DNA of 64,000 nt from Atlanticothrix silvestris CENA357 (lineage in GTDB: Bacteria; Cyanobacteriota; Cyanobacteriia; Cyanobacteriales; Nostocaceae), in the NCBI RefSeq assembly GCF_016056295.1, contig NZ_JAECZB010000001.1:49046-113045 (forward strand), in the 5' to 3' direction. Position numbers and translations under genes: made by a program. Below the pieces are notes generated by a model, which saw only the letters and a program-made list of their open reading frames with translations, ran no database searches and was not told where the DNA came from. This document shows positions 1-7,864 of the stretch, piece after piece (the stretch's first letter is position 1; each line of letters opens with the position of its first letter).

Positions 1-615
1 GTCAGTTAAGGTCGAAGCCGTCACCCTAGCACTGAAGGTGGAAGCATTCATTGTATGCTCGACATGAAGTATCAAGCAGATATCAAAAATTTTCGCCGCC
101 AACGGATCAGGTTCTCGCTCATTGAGCATGTATAGAAAATTGGCGGAGTAGTCCAAGTCATCACGTGGCTTTACAGGGTCATTGCCTTTTCGCATTAACT
201 GGAATGCCGCTACCATCGTGGGAATGGTTGCTATTAACCGCACCACAGAATCTCTAATGTAGGCAGGGTTATGCAAATCTCTCAGCGAATAAAACAAGCC
301 TAAAGCAGCAGCAGAGGCTTGTAGAGCATCCATTGGGTGACCGCTTTCTGGAAAGCATTTCATCATGTCCCGAATGCGGTATTTTATTCGTCTGTGGTAG
401 CGAACTTCATGCTCAAACGCTTCCAATTCTTCTTTACTTGGCAGTTCACCCCAGATTAAGAGATAAGCAGTTTCCAAAAAGGTACTTTTTTCTGCTAGTT
501 CCTCAATCCGGATGCCACGATATTCTAGAATTCCCTTTTGCCCATCTACATGACTGATACTTGATTGGGCTGCGGGAATGCCTTCTAAACCAGGCTTGTA
601 TTCGCACACCATCAT
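1..615 (-). CDS. gltA: Citrate synthase, N-terminal part (cut by window edge)
   Basis: Condenses acetyl-CoA and oxaloacetate to citrate in the cytoplasmic TCA pathway. The minus strand reads MMVCEYKPGLEGIPAAQSSI, then a G-ILEYRGI-IEEL stretch, FPESGHPMDALQASAAALGL, and HVEHTMNASTFSARVTAST at the edge, all hallmarks of bacterial and cyanobacterial citrate synthase. The HxxHxxNASTF block carries a catalytic His. The frame is open for 205 codons and runs off the left end, so roughly the last 170 residues and the catalytic Asp are not visible. I chose the first of two adjacent ATG codons (615; the other is at 612) because cyanobacterial homologues begin MMVCEYKPGLEGIP. It is convergent with nothing and stands alone upstream of sixA. 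Confidence 0.93.
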   Translation of the reverse strand, partial: MMVCEYKPGLEGIPAAQSSISHVDGQKGILEYRGIRIEELAEKSTFLETAYLLIWGELPSKEELEAFEHEVRYHRRIKYRIRDMMKCFPESGHPMDALQASAAALGLFYSLRDLHNPAYIRDSVVRLIATIPTMVAAFQLMRKGNDPVKPRDDLDYSANFLYMLNEREPDPLAAKIFDICLILHVEHTMNASTFSARVTASTLTD

Positions 616-727
616 GGCAACACCATTTACTTTGTGAAATATCCGATCACGTTAATTTACCAGAAATTATTTTTGCTATGACAGTAGCCGATCTAACAAC
701 AATTCTTTGAGAAGAGTTGAAAACCTG

Positions 728-1222
728 TTACAGCAAGTACTTGGGTGGTGTCAACCAAAACATCTGACTATGACCCACAGGCGAGCCTGTTTCTGGTAGT
801 TTTACTCCGATCATACCTGCTTTTTTCAAGACAAAACTGCCTTTGGCTTCTCCCCAAAGGAGAATTTCTGCCCAATTGCTTAAACAAGGTTCATGTCCAA
901 CCAAGGCAAGTTGGGTATTTGGGGAATAATTTTTGGGTTTTAGCCAGTCAATTAGCCAACTAGAAATATCGCCATCAGGTGTAAGGTGGGCAGATTCTTC
1001 CAACTGAGAACTGAGTCCAGCTGCTATGAGAATTTCAGCCGTTTGACGGGCGCGAACTAAGGGACTGGTGACAATCAAATCAAACTGCAAACCTAGTTTT
1101 TGAAGGCGCTGGGCAACTTTTTCTGTTTTTTGCCGACCTTCTTTAGTGAGCGATCGCTCTTCGTCCTTTATACTGCTTGTCTGTTCTTCGGCGATGCCAT
1201 GACGAATTAAATAAAGTTCCAC
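728..1222 (-). CDS. sixA: Phosphohistidine phosphatase SixA
   Basis: Histidine-phosphatase (phosphoglycerate mutase-like) fold protein of 164 residues, the usual SixA length. It removes phosphate from phosphohistidine, as on HPt domains in E. coli. The RHG motif with the nucleophilic His is at residues 7-9, the conserved SP-xRARQTAEI block at about 53-64, and the second catalytic His in GHEP at 109-112. The ATG at 1222 opens with MELYLIRHG, leaving no room for a later start. It lies between the citrate synthase gene and a decayed toxin gene. The natural substrate in cyanobacteria cannot be read from sequence. Confidence 0.9.
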   Translation of the reverse strand: MELYLIRHGIAEEQTSSIKDEERSLTKEGRQKTEKVAQRLQKLGLQFDLIVTSPLVRARQTAEILIAAGLSSQLEESAHLTPDGDISSWLIDWLKPKNYSPNTQLALVGHEPCLSNWAEILLWGEAKGSFVLKKAGMIGVKLPETGSPVGHSQMFWLTPPKYLL

Positions 1223-1271
1223 AACTAGAGTCCTAAATACTGGGTTATAAGTGCTACAGCATTTATAAGCA

Positions 1272-1664
1272 TTAAATATATGGCAATAGGTTTAAACCTT
1301 GAATAAACCTATAATCCCTTTGATTTTTTGTAATGAACGCGTAATTCCACATGATTGCTGTAGCTGCAATAAGACTATCAGCAATCAGCAAGCCATGACT
1401 TAGACGATAAGACCGCAATAAATCAACTGCTCTGTCTGACACAGGTTGATCAATCTTAATAATGTAAAATTGCTTGAGGAAATTTTCTAGGGTTTGTAGT
1501 TATGCTTTGTTAGCACAACCAACCATCAGCTTCATTTGTGTGACTATGCTAATTGCCAAGCCGCCAGAACTTACTTTTAGGTTTTGCAAGGAGGTTACTG
1601 CTTCAATAACACCACGACCAACATCAATTAAAATATCAGTATCAACAATAGTTGAGTTAGTCAT
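1272..1664 (-). pseudogene. VapC-type PIN-domain toxin, inactivated by an in-frame stop
   Basis: The start ATG at 1664 opens MTNSTIVDTDILIDVGRG, the PIN N terminus with its first acidic residue. After 54 codons a TAA (1500-1502) interrupts the frame. The same frame then continues for 75 more sense codons with clear PIN sequence: LQTLENFLKQFYIIKIDQPV, a GLLIADSLIAATAI block (third acidic site) and NYAFITKNQRDYRFI, ending at TAA 1272-1274. A single substitution (for example GAA to TAA at codon 55) explains the break. The second acidic position also looks lost (VTQMKLMVG where Glu-Leu is usual). The start overlaps the antitoxin stop by 8 nt, the usual toxin-antitoxin coupling. The toxin is presumably dead unless the stop is read through. 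Confidence 0.85.
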
Positions 1665-1902
1665 GCGGCTGTGACCACTCATTTTCTCGAACACCACGTA
1701 CCCAAGCAGTGCTATCGGTTAAATCTTGGCGATCGCGCCACATCCCAATAAAACTATCATTTGTCAAGTCAAAATCTGGTGACTGAGAGTTAGGTTCAAC
1801 TACTGAATATCTTTGTCGTAAAAAAGCAATAAAGTCGATTACTTGACGCTGTGCTTCAGCAGGAAGAGATAAAAATTCATTCAACAACTCTTGCTGTGTC
1901 AT
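1657..1902 (-). CDS. VapB/DUF2281-like antitoxin of the broken vapC
   Basis: An 81-residue protein beginning MTQQELLNEFLSLPAEAQRQ, then VIDFIAFLRQRY, the pattern of small DUF2281-type antitoxins found next to PIN toxins in cyanobacteria. The C-terminal half (around WRDRQDLTDSTAWVRGVREN) is the usual toxin-wrapping segment with a conserved Trp near the end. Its stop overlaps the toxin start, so the two form one operon. The antitoxin frame is intact while the toxin is interrupted, consistent with loss of the harmful partner first. The family assignment is by pattern only. Confidence 0.75.
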   Translation of the reverse strand: MTQQELLNEFLSLPAEAQRQVIDFIAFLRQRYSVVEPNSQSPDFDLTNDSFIGMWRDRQDLTDSTAWVRGVRENEWSQPHD

Positions 1903-2400
1903 TCTTACATCTCTCTAAATGAAAGCAGTTTTGAATTATTAAATATCTTGACACTATTTACACTGCCTAAACCTCTTTTTCAAAAAATTTTCGTTGGGAC
2001 GTTTTCATTCTTTCGATACCCTACACCCGATTTTTTGTCAAAGGTACAGAACTACCCGTTCAATATTCAGTTAAATTTTTCAATCTTGCTTAACGATATC
2101 TATGCCTACGCCTACGCCTCGCATCTAAATGTGACTTTCCTAGACTAGCTATGAAAAACTAATGTTTGATATAACGTCAAACCATTGTATAGCAAGAGAC
2201 TCAATCAAAGTATCTTGTATTCAAAACTTTATTCTATTTTATTAAAACCTTGTTATATCAATTGTTTTAGCCTATTTTTAATATTAACTTATCATCTCAA
2301 ATCTGGGAGAGCCATAAATATTAGTTCTCTCTTATGAGGAAATGGAAGCACTAATTTTATGTTGACAGAGATTGTTTACACAATATGATTACTGCAAGGT
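1903..2400. other. Gene-free AT-rich spacer
   Basis: About 500 bp without a credible gene. It contains a short CCTACG direct repeat near 2104-2118 and the candidate promoter listed separately at 2362. Open frames here lack family resemblance and start or RBS signals. Confidence 0.6.
2362..2389 (+). promoter_or_regulatory. Possible sigma-70 promoter reading antisense into a small gene
   Basis: TTGACA (2362-2367) and TATGAT (2384-2389) are spaced 16 bp on the plus strand. The only thing downstream is the 3' end of a minus-strand gene, so a transcript from here would be antisense. In AT-rich sequence such matches occur by chance; this is a weak call. Confidence 0.25.
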
Positions 2401-2661
2401 TTAGGCATCCAAAAAATTAGTCAGTGCAGGTAGGTAAACATAGGGCTGAAGGATAGAAGGTTTCCAACCTGTAGCTTGCTGAATAAATCCACCCTTGTCA
2501 GCACGTTTAGAATTCCATAGTTTATCGTTTACTGGAACATCAAGCCAATTTATAGGCTTACCCGTTACAGAGTCCACAGGATGCGTAAAGAAAGTTACAA
2601 AATTTTCATGAGGTAAATCATCATTATAGTGTTGAAATTGGAAGGGCATTTCCTCAGCCAT
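2401..2661 (-). CDS. Small hypothetical protein
   Basis: An 86-residue acidic, soluble-looking protein when started at the ATG at 2661 (MAEEMPFQFQHYNDD). A longer version from 2694 would overlap the upstream gene. It is rich in aromatic residues and proline (NWLDVPVNDKLWN, GWKPSILQPYVYLPALTNFL), with no membrane segment and no motif I recognise. It starts 8 bp after the stop of the MITE-split gene, so the two were probably cotranscribed and may have acted together. Function unknown. Confidence is limited by small size and the decayed surroundings. Confidence 0.5.
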   Translation of the reverse strand: MAEEMPFQFQHYNDDLPHENFVTFFTHPVDSVTGKPINWLDVPVNDKLWNSKRADKGGFIQQATGWKPSILQPYVYLPALTNFLDA

Positions 2662-2669
2662 AGCACACT

Positions 2670-3038
2670 CTACTCTTGACAACTCACAGACCATTCGATA
2701 GGAATTAAATTATTTGGGTATTTCTTCTGAACCAATCTGACCCATTGCTCAAACAGCTCCCCAGCGCCAATTTCTTGAGGAGTATAGTTATCACTAATTG
2801 AGTCATAACTTACCTCCCAGTATGCCCCAGGGCAAACGCATCTAAAGTATAAGAATCCTTCAATGGCAAGGATTTCGGCGTTTTCTAATTTAGCCTATTT
2901 TTTCATCAAGATCCTTGTCCAGTAGGGGTTTCGGAAATCCCGTGCGTTCGCCCTGCAGTATGCCCTAATTAGACCTTTGGATTGATAAGAGGATTGGCGT
3001 ACTTTCCAAGTTTGTGTTTGCTTCTGTCTTTTATGCAT
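2670..3038 (-). pseudogene. Small hypothetical gene split by a MITE insertion
   Basis: Starting at the ATG at 3038 (preceded by GAGGGAAG), the frame reads MHKRQKQTQTWKVRQSS and then hits the insertion at 2955. Removing the 128-bp element and one 10-bp target copy joins LIRAYWEVSYDS across the site. That restores a continuous 76-codon frame ending SCQE at TAG 2670-2672. That precise removal restores the frame is the main evidence that this was a gene. The reconstructed protein is small, basic at the N terminus, and of no family I recognise. It ends 8 bp before the start of the next small gene, which looks like its operon partner. Confidence 0.65.
2828..2955. mobile_element. 128-bp MITE with 14-bp inverted ends and 10-bp target duplication
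   Basis: The left end CAGGGCAAACGCAT and the right end GTGCGTTCGCCCTG are inverted repeats (12 of 14 matches). The element is flanked on both sides by CAGTATGCCC (2818-2827 and 2956-2965), a perfect 10-bp direct repeat (9 bp if the shared C is assigned to the end). Inside are two small hairpins (AATCCTT/AAGGATT near 2857-2877 and a GGGTTT/AAATCC pair near 2925-2940). There is no coding capacity, so it would need a transposase supplied elsewhere; the family of that transposase is unknown to me. It interrupts a small minus-strand gene. Confidence 0.85.
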
Positions 3039-3187
3039 GTCTTCCCTCAAACTTGTAAACTAACCCGACAGCTTTTTTCGATGATCATAATATTACCCTT
3101 TCCTCATAGATTGAAGAAAGGGCAGCATTAAATCTGACAAGGATTTAGATTAAATCTCTTACGGGGTGAGGAGTTTTCCCCATCTCC

Positions 3188-4480
3188 TTACTCAGACTGA
3201 ATCGGGTTATCTTTGGGATTGACCAACCTCAGTAGCTTTTGCTTAATTTGAGAATCGTAGACTTCCCATTTCATTTTTGCATAGGCAGAATTTTCGTTGC
3301 TGCCTGATAAGAAACCCATTGGAATTTCAAAACCCCCGGCGCTTGTACGTCCACCACCAAAAAAGCGCCCGGTGCTATCTTGGCCAAAGGCTTCTTTAAT
3401 GAACTCATCGGGGTCAAGAGTGAGTTTAGTAGTTCTCAACGAGCCAATGACTACCTCTAGTTCATCATCTTCATCGTGAACAATACCGTAAACTACTGCG
3501 GTGTGGACGTTTTCTTCAGTAACTAGAAAGTCTGCTGCTTGGGGAATAGCATCGCGGTCATCGTAGCGCAGATAACCAACCCCAGCAATAGAAAAGTTGT
3601 TTTGCACAATGCGATTTTTTAGCGATCGCTCGATTACATCCATCACCCGCTTAGAACGATTTGCCTGTAAAATCGCGTTTAGCAGTTGAGCATCATAAAA
3701 TCGACTCAGGTAAGCAGCAGCCATAAAGTCGTCTTCTTGCGCTTGCATCAGCCGATTAGTATCTGATCGCAAACCATGCATTAAAGCAGTAGCACATTTG
3801 ACGTGTTGACCAATGCTGCTATCTAAGGTTAATAACCCCGCCTGGAGATATTGGGTAAAAATCGTTGCAGTTGCTCGTACATAAGGACGGACATCTACAA
3901 ACTCTGACTTCAGTTCTGCCTGTAAACTGTGATGGTCAATAACTGCTATCAGGGGAATACCTGCTTGCTGTACCGATGATAGTAATTGACTTGTGGTTCC
4001 TTGGTTATCTATTAAAACGAAACCTTGGTATGATGATAAATCTTTACTTTTCAAGGTTTGCAATGTCCAGCGCTGAGCAGGTAAACCAGTGAGCTTAACC
4101 AAAGCAATATTCTCTTGGTGGCTTAAAGTCCCAGCGTAAATAATTTCACATTTGATATCGTATTGCTGAGCAATTAACTGGTAAGTCCAAGCACAAGAGA
4201 GCGCGTCAGGATCAGGAAAATCTTGCAAAATGATCAACTGACGTTCGTGTTGATGAGTTAAAAAATTCTTTTGCAGCTCTTCTGACTTCTGAAAAGCTAA
4301 GGAATTGCTACGCTGACCAATATAAACACCCATTCCTTCGCCTGTAGATGAGAGGGATGGCCTAGTAAATGGTACTTCAATTACTTCTTGATCTATCTCA
4401 CCATCATCAGGGTTAGGCTCTGTAGTCAATGACAAACGCTTAGACTGCTTAAAGGAAGAATTCAATTGCATGGGGAACAT
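3188..4480 (-). CDS. DHH/DHHA1 family phosphoesterase (NrnA-like)
   Basis: A 430-residue protein of the DHH phosphoesterase superfamily, which hydrolyses short oligonucleotides, pAp or cyclic dinucleotide breakdown products with Mn2+. Residues 1-75 are a low-complexity extension. The first metal motif DFPDPDAL is at 87-94, LIDNQG at about 156-161, the DHH signature IDHHS at 181-185, HGLRSDTN at about 235-242, and the DHHA1 substrate motif GGGRTSAGG at 375-383. It matches bacterial NrnA-type enzymes, with an unusually long N-terminal extension. MFPMQL leaves two possible starts three codons apart. The exact substrate is not readable from sequence. Confidence 0.82.
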   Translation of the reverse strand: MFPMQLNSSFKQSKRLSLTTEPNPDDGEIDQEVIEVPFTRPSLSSTGEGMGVYIGQRSNSLAFQKSEELQKNFLTHQHERQLIILQDFPDPDALSCAWTYQLIAQQYDIKCEIIYAGTLSHQENIALVKLTGLPAQRWTLQTLKSKDLSSYQGFVLIDNQGTTSQLLSSVQQAGIPLIAVIDHHSLQAELKSEFVDVRPYVRATATIFTQYLQAGLLTLDSSIGQHVKCATALMHGLRSDTNRLMQAQEDDFMAAAYLSRFYDAQLLNAILQANRSKRVMDVIERSLKNRIVQNNFSIAGVGYLRYDDRDAIPQAADFLVTEENVHTAVVYGIVHDEDDELEVVIGSLRTTKLTLDPDEFIKEAFGQDSTGRFFGGGRTSAGGFEIPMGFLSGSNENSAYAKMKWEVYDSQIKQKLLRLVNPKDNPIQSE

Positions 4481-5303
4481 CTTTGATAAGTGTGAAGCTC
4501 CATTGATTTATTGAGAAATATTACAACCAGCACTTTACTGATTTAGCTACACACTCTGATCTTCGCAAAAATATAGAATCCTGTGGATACATATCTGGGT
4601 CTATTTTTTGTCCAGAAAATTCGGTCTACAATTTGCCAAATTACGTCAAAATGCATACAAGTGCTGATAAAAAGATTATTAGTTCCTAGGACTCCATCTC
4701 AAGGAGATATAAATCTTTTTATTCTCTGTAGATAAATAAACAAGGCTGTGATTTAAAACTATGTGTTAATGTCAGACTTTACAAAAATGAAAATCTAGTG
4801 AAATGCAGGAATTGGGTACTATAAGATTTGCTGTTTGCTTAGTATTCCTAACCGAACGTGCTTTTTTACAGTCCCCAGATTTATCAAGTTGGGGTGTAAT
4901 TTGAACTTCATACTCCACTTTGTGCCTCAATTGACAGATGTATGCGGTCAATCGTTCTCATCCTGACGACTATGAATAAATTTGATAATTATTTATATTT
5001 TTCACTAAAAAGGCATTTTTCGCATCTGTCTAAACAATTATGAATATTTTATAAATAATTTGGGTATAAATCCAGTTATTCATCAGCTATGAAATATAAT
5101 GAAAAACTGTTGATTTTGCTTGAATAAATATTGGTACGCTGTCGTAGCAGCTAAAAATCGAGAATTTTCTCGATAAATTGTTAAGTATATTTACTCCAAG
5201 CTAAAGGTTCCCAGATGCGTAAGTCGTTTACCTGAGTGCCACGATGTATCACCTAGGCATAGGTGATAAATTTACTGGACGTTTACAGCTTCTGTGCTGA
5301 AGC
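4481..5303. other. Long gene-free region
   Basis: About 820 bp, AT-rich, with no frame of credible length or start. The only structured element I see is the 9-bp-stem hairpin at 5247-5268. It lies between two minus-strand genes, so it holds the DHH gene promoter near 4500 and probably the end of the HNH gene transcript. Confidence 0.55.
5247..5268. repeat. Perfect hairpin beyond the HNH gene
   Basis: TATCACCTA and TAGGTGATA form a 9-bp stem around the loop GGCA. It lies 36 bp past the HNH stop on the minus strand. No T-run follows on that strand, so a classic intrinsic terminator is not supported; a processing site or protein-binding palindrome is as likely. Confidence 0.5.
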
Positions 5304-5801
5304 TCAAAGACCTATGACATATTTTTGCCACTCTGTGTGGAGTCCACTTTTAAGATGTTTGCTGACCTCAAAATATAGGCTGCTATAAGGTTGACGAGGA
5401 GAATGACGCAAAGGCATGTGAGCTTCGTGAGGTGTGCGGTTGCCTTTTTTAACATTACAACGGACGCAAGCCGTAACAATGTTCTCCCAGGTATCACCAC
5501 CGCCCCGCGATCGCGGTATTACATGATCTAAGGTCAACTCATCCCCTGTATAACCACAATATTGACAACTATGACTGTCACGATGCAAGATATTTCGGCG
5601 AGTCAGAGGCATTTCTTTATAAGGGACGCGTACATAGTGACGCAACCTAATAACAGTCGGCAAGGGAAAATCCGAGTACAGGAATTTGCCGTTGTGTTCA
5701 ATACGTTCTGCCTTGCCCTTAATTAACAAAACCGCAGCGCGACGCCAGCTCGTGATATTAAGCGGTTCGTAAGAGGCATTTAGGACTAAAACCTTCCCCA
5801 T
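5304..5801 (-). CDS. HNH endonuclease family protein
   Basis: A 165-residue HNH protein of a family common in cyanobacteria. A CxxC zinc pair (C79, C82) precedes the DH of the HNH core (LTLDHVIPRSRGGG, D92-H93). The central Asn (N107) sits in WENIVTACVRCN, and a second CxxC pair is C112/C115. The N terminus MGKVLVLNASYEPLNITSWR is typical of this subfamily. The zinc-finger and catalytic residues are all present, so it should be an active metal-dependent nuclease. The target is unknown: there is no toxin, restriction or mobile-element partner beside it. Start is the ATG at 5801, just before the conserved KVLVLNASYEPL. Confidence 0.85.
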   Translation of the reverse strand: MGKVLVLNASYEPLNITSWRRAAVLLIKGKAERIEHNGKFLYSDFPLPTVIRLRHYVRVPYKEMPLTRRNILHRDSHSCQYCGYTGDELTLDHVIPRSRGGGDTWENIVTACVRCNVKKGNRTPHEAHMPLRHSPRQPYSSLYFEVSKHLKSGLHTEWQKYVIGL

Positions 5802-6347
5802 TGATTAGTGCTCAAGGTATTAGTTTTACATATATTAACACAAATATACTCTGCTTGGGAGATGAGAAGAAATTATACTTTCGGAATAATTAAGAAACTA
5901 TTATAAGTAGCAACTAATAATTTTTCGCAAACCCTGAGTGGGGTTACATTTAAGCCAATTACTCAAAAATAAGAGAAAATATTTACTTTTGTTGTCATCA
6001 ACCATAAGTAGTAAAAATAATTTATGACTGTTGACGGATAACTAACGTTATGTAAACTATCGTTAACAGAAAATCTAATATTTGGTTGGATTATCATTTT
6101 GACAACAAAGCGAGATTGCAGCATTCAGAGAATAAAGCGTGATTTTAAATTGAAATAAGCCTCCTGGGTTCAATACCTAGCTAAAAGTCCTGTCCAGTTC
6201 CTTTCAAGATCTGCATCCAGGAATCTTGTACCAATCGCACGACGAACGGAAAACTTTCTGATTGACTCTGATGTGGTAACTGAAACCGTGGATAAAGACA
6301 ATAGATTATATGCAAGCTTAACAGTGGTGTGATAGGAGAAAGTAAAA
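5802..6347. other. Gene-free spacer between divergent genes
   Basis: About 550 bp between the HNH gene (minus) and alr (plus); it must hold both promoters. No gene with a plausible family was found. An AGGAG ribosome-binding site is at 6334-6338, just before alr. Confidence 0.55.
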
Positions 6348-7535
6348 ATGTTAAGTCGCAAGCAAACCCCCAGTGTTGCTTCTAATCAACAGTGCGATAC
6401 TTACGCCTGGTTTTCACAACGTGCCTGGGTCGAAATTGATCTAAAGGCTTTATCGCACAATGTACAGCAACTGGTAAAGTATTTATCACCACGTACCCAG
6501 TTGATGGCAGTAGTCAAAGCTGATGCCTATGGGCACGGAGCAGTAACAGTTGCCCAAACAGCACTGCAATCGGGAGCTAGCTGGCTAGGAGTTGCTACAG
6601 TTCCAGAAGGAATTCAATTACGGGAAGCTGGGATTGAAGCTCCGATTTTGATTTTAGGAGCAACTCATACACCAGAGCAAATTCATGCGATCGCTCACTG
6701 GAAACTACAGCCAACTCTGTGCAGTCCTAAACAAGCCTTAATTTTTTCTAACGTTTTAGAAGCGATTAATTATGGTTCTCCTGTGCCCATACATATTAAA
6801 TTGGACACAGGAATGTCTCGATTAGGAACTGATTGGCAGCAAGCCGCTGAGTTTGTTCAATTAGTGCAGCGCTTACCTCATCTTGCTATTGCCAGCATTT
6901 ATTCTCACCTAGCCACAGCAGATAGTCTTGACCCTAGGGTGATGCAAGAACAGCACCGAAGATTCGAGGAAGCGATTGCTCAACTCAAAGGCATGGGAAT
7001 TAAAATACCCTGTTTACACCTAGCAAATTCCGCCGCTACTCTTACAGATTCAGCCTTGCACTATGACATTGTACGAGTTGGTTTAGCAGTTTATGGACTT
7101 TATCCAGCTGCTCATTTACAAACTGCAATTGATTTGAAACCTGTTTTGCAACTGAACGCACGAGTTACCCAAGTTAAAACAATTGCCGTCGGCACTGGTG
7201 TCAGCTATGGTCATCAATTTATCGCCCCCCACGAACTTCGCCTTGCTGTTGTGGGAATTGGTTACGCTGATGGTGTACCACGCAATCTTTCTCAAAATAT
7301 GCAAGTATTGATTCGCGGTCAGCGAGTGCCACAAATCGGCACAATTACAATGGATCAGTTAATGCTGGATGCCAGTGCTATTCCTGATTTACAAGAAGGA
7401 GAAATAGTTACTTTATTAGGAGAACAAGGGAAAGAGCAAATATCTGCTAACGATTGGGCAGAAAGATTAAACACCATTTCTTGGGAAATTCTTTGCGGGT
7501 TTAAGCATCGTTTGCCTCGTGTTGCTGTTATGTAA
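6348..7535 (+). CDS. alr: Alanine racemase
   Basis: PLP enzyme that interconverts L- and D-alanine for peptidoglycan synthesis in the cytoplasm. It has 395 residues, of which about the first 20 are a non-conserved extension. The PLP lysine is K57 in VVKADAYGHGA. The second catalytic base, Tyr, is at about 287 in GVSYGHQF. The substrate-side motifs KLDTGMSRLG (151-160) and GTITMDQLMLD are also present. AGGAG 9 bp upstream supports the ATG at 6348. The gene stands alone and is followed by a tRNA gene on the same strand. Confidence 0.95.
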   Translation: MLSRKQTPSVASNQQCDTYAWFSQRAWVEIDLKALSHNVQQLVKYLSPRTQLMAVVKADAYGHGAVTVAQTALQSGASWLGVATVPEGIQLREAGIEAPILILGATHTPEQIHAIAHWKLQPTLCSPKQALIFSNVLEAINYGSPVPIHIKLDTGMSRLGTDWQQAAEFVQLVQRLPHLAIASIYSHLATADSLDPRVMQEQHRRFEEAIAQLKGMGIKIPCLHLANSAATLTDSALHYDIVRVGLAVYGLYPAAHLQTAIDLKPVLQLNARVTQVKTIAVGTGVSYGHQFIAPHELRLAVVGIGYADGVPRNLSQNMQVLIRGQRVPQIGTITMDQLMLDASAIPDLQEGEIVTLLGEQGKEQISANDWAERLNTISWEILCGFKHRLPRVAVM

Positions 7536-7558
7536 TTGGGCACTGGTGATTAAATTTG

Positions 7559-7579
7559 TTCCCTATTCCCTATTCCCAT
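7559..7579. repeat. Heptad tandem repeat (TTCCCTA)
   Basis: Two exact copies of TTCCCTA followed by a variant TTCCCAT, with exact period 7, directly after alr. It belongs to the short heptanucleotide repeat class scattered through Nostocales intergenic DNA. Confidence 0.6.
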
Positions 7580-7612
7580 CCCAGATTTGCTGTGCTATTA
7601 TAGTATACTGAT

Positions 7613-7694
7613 GCGGATGTGGCGAAATTGGCAGACGCGCTAGATTTAGGTTCTAGTTCCGAAAGGAGTGAAGGTTCAAGTCCTTTCATCCGCA
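7613..7694 (+). tRNA. tRNA-Leu (anticodon UAG)
   Basis: The cloverleaf can be drawn by eye. The 7-bp acceptor pairs GCGGATG with CATCCGC, with discriminator A at 7694. The D arm contains TGGCAGAC, the anticodon stem CTAGA/TCTAG encloses loop TTTAGGT with anticodon TAG, a short variable arm follows, and the T loop reads GGTTCAAGTCC. The length of 82 nt and the extra arm suit class II tRNA-Leu. CCA is not encoded. Confidence 0.95.
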
Positions 7695-7774
7695 CTTAAT
7701 AAAGATAAAAATATTCAGTAATACTATGCTGTTGTGAACTTGTTAACTGCATGTCATTAATAAATACCCTTGTA

Positions 7775-7807
7775 ACTGTTAATTTCTCATATTGAAAAAT
7801 TAACAGT
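7775..7807. terminator. Hairpin between tRNA-Leu and a convergent gene
   Basis: ACTGTTAATTT and AAATTAACAGT form a perfect 11-bp stem around an 11-nt loop. It lies between the plus-strand tRNA and the minus-strand beta-helix gene that end toward each other, so a bidirectional stop is plausible. The stem is AT-rich and lacks a clean T-run. Confidence 0.5.
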
Positions 7808-7864
7808 CATTAACTTATTTTATAAGTCAGGCAAATTTTTAAGCATAAGCCAAAGTATCTTTGT

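Noticed and set aside
333..557. Plus-strand frame of 74 codons inside the citrate synthase gene
   Set aside because: It is a shadow of the conserved minus-strand frame; no motif or start signal of its own.
1891..2148. Plus-strand frame of 85 codons in the spacer after the antitoxin gene
   Set aside because: AT-rich composition, no RBS, low-complexity Phe/Leu content and no family pattern.
5247..5268. Rho-independent terminator of the HNH gene
   Set aside because: Stem is perfect but no T-run follows on the minus strand; listed only as a hairpin.
6170..6361. Minus-strand frame overlapping the alr start
   Set aside because: Composition unlike a protein and it overlaps the alr ribosome-binding site and start.
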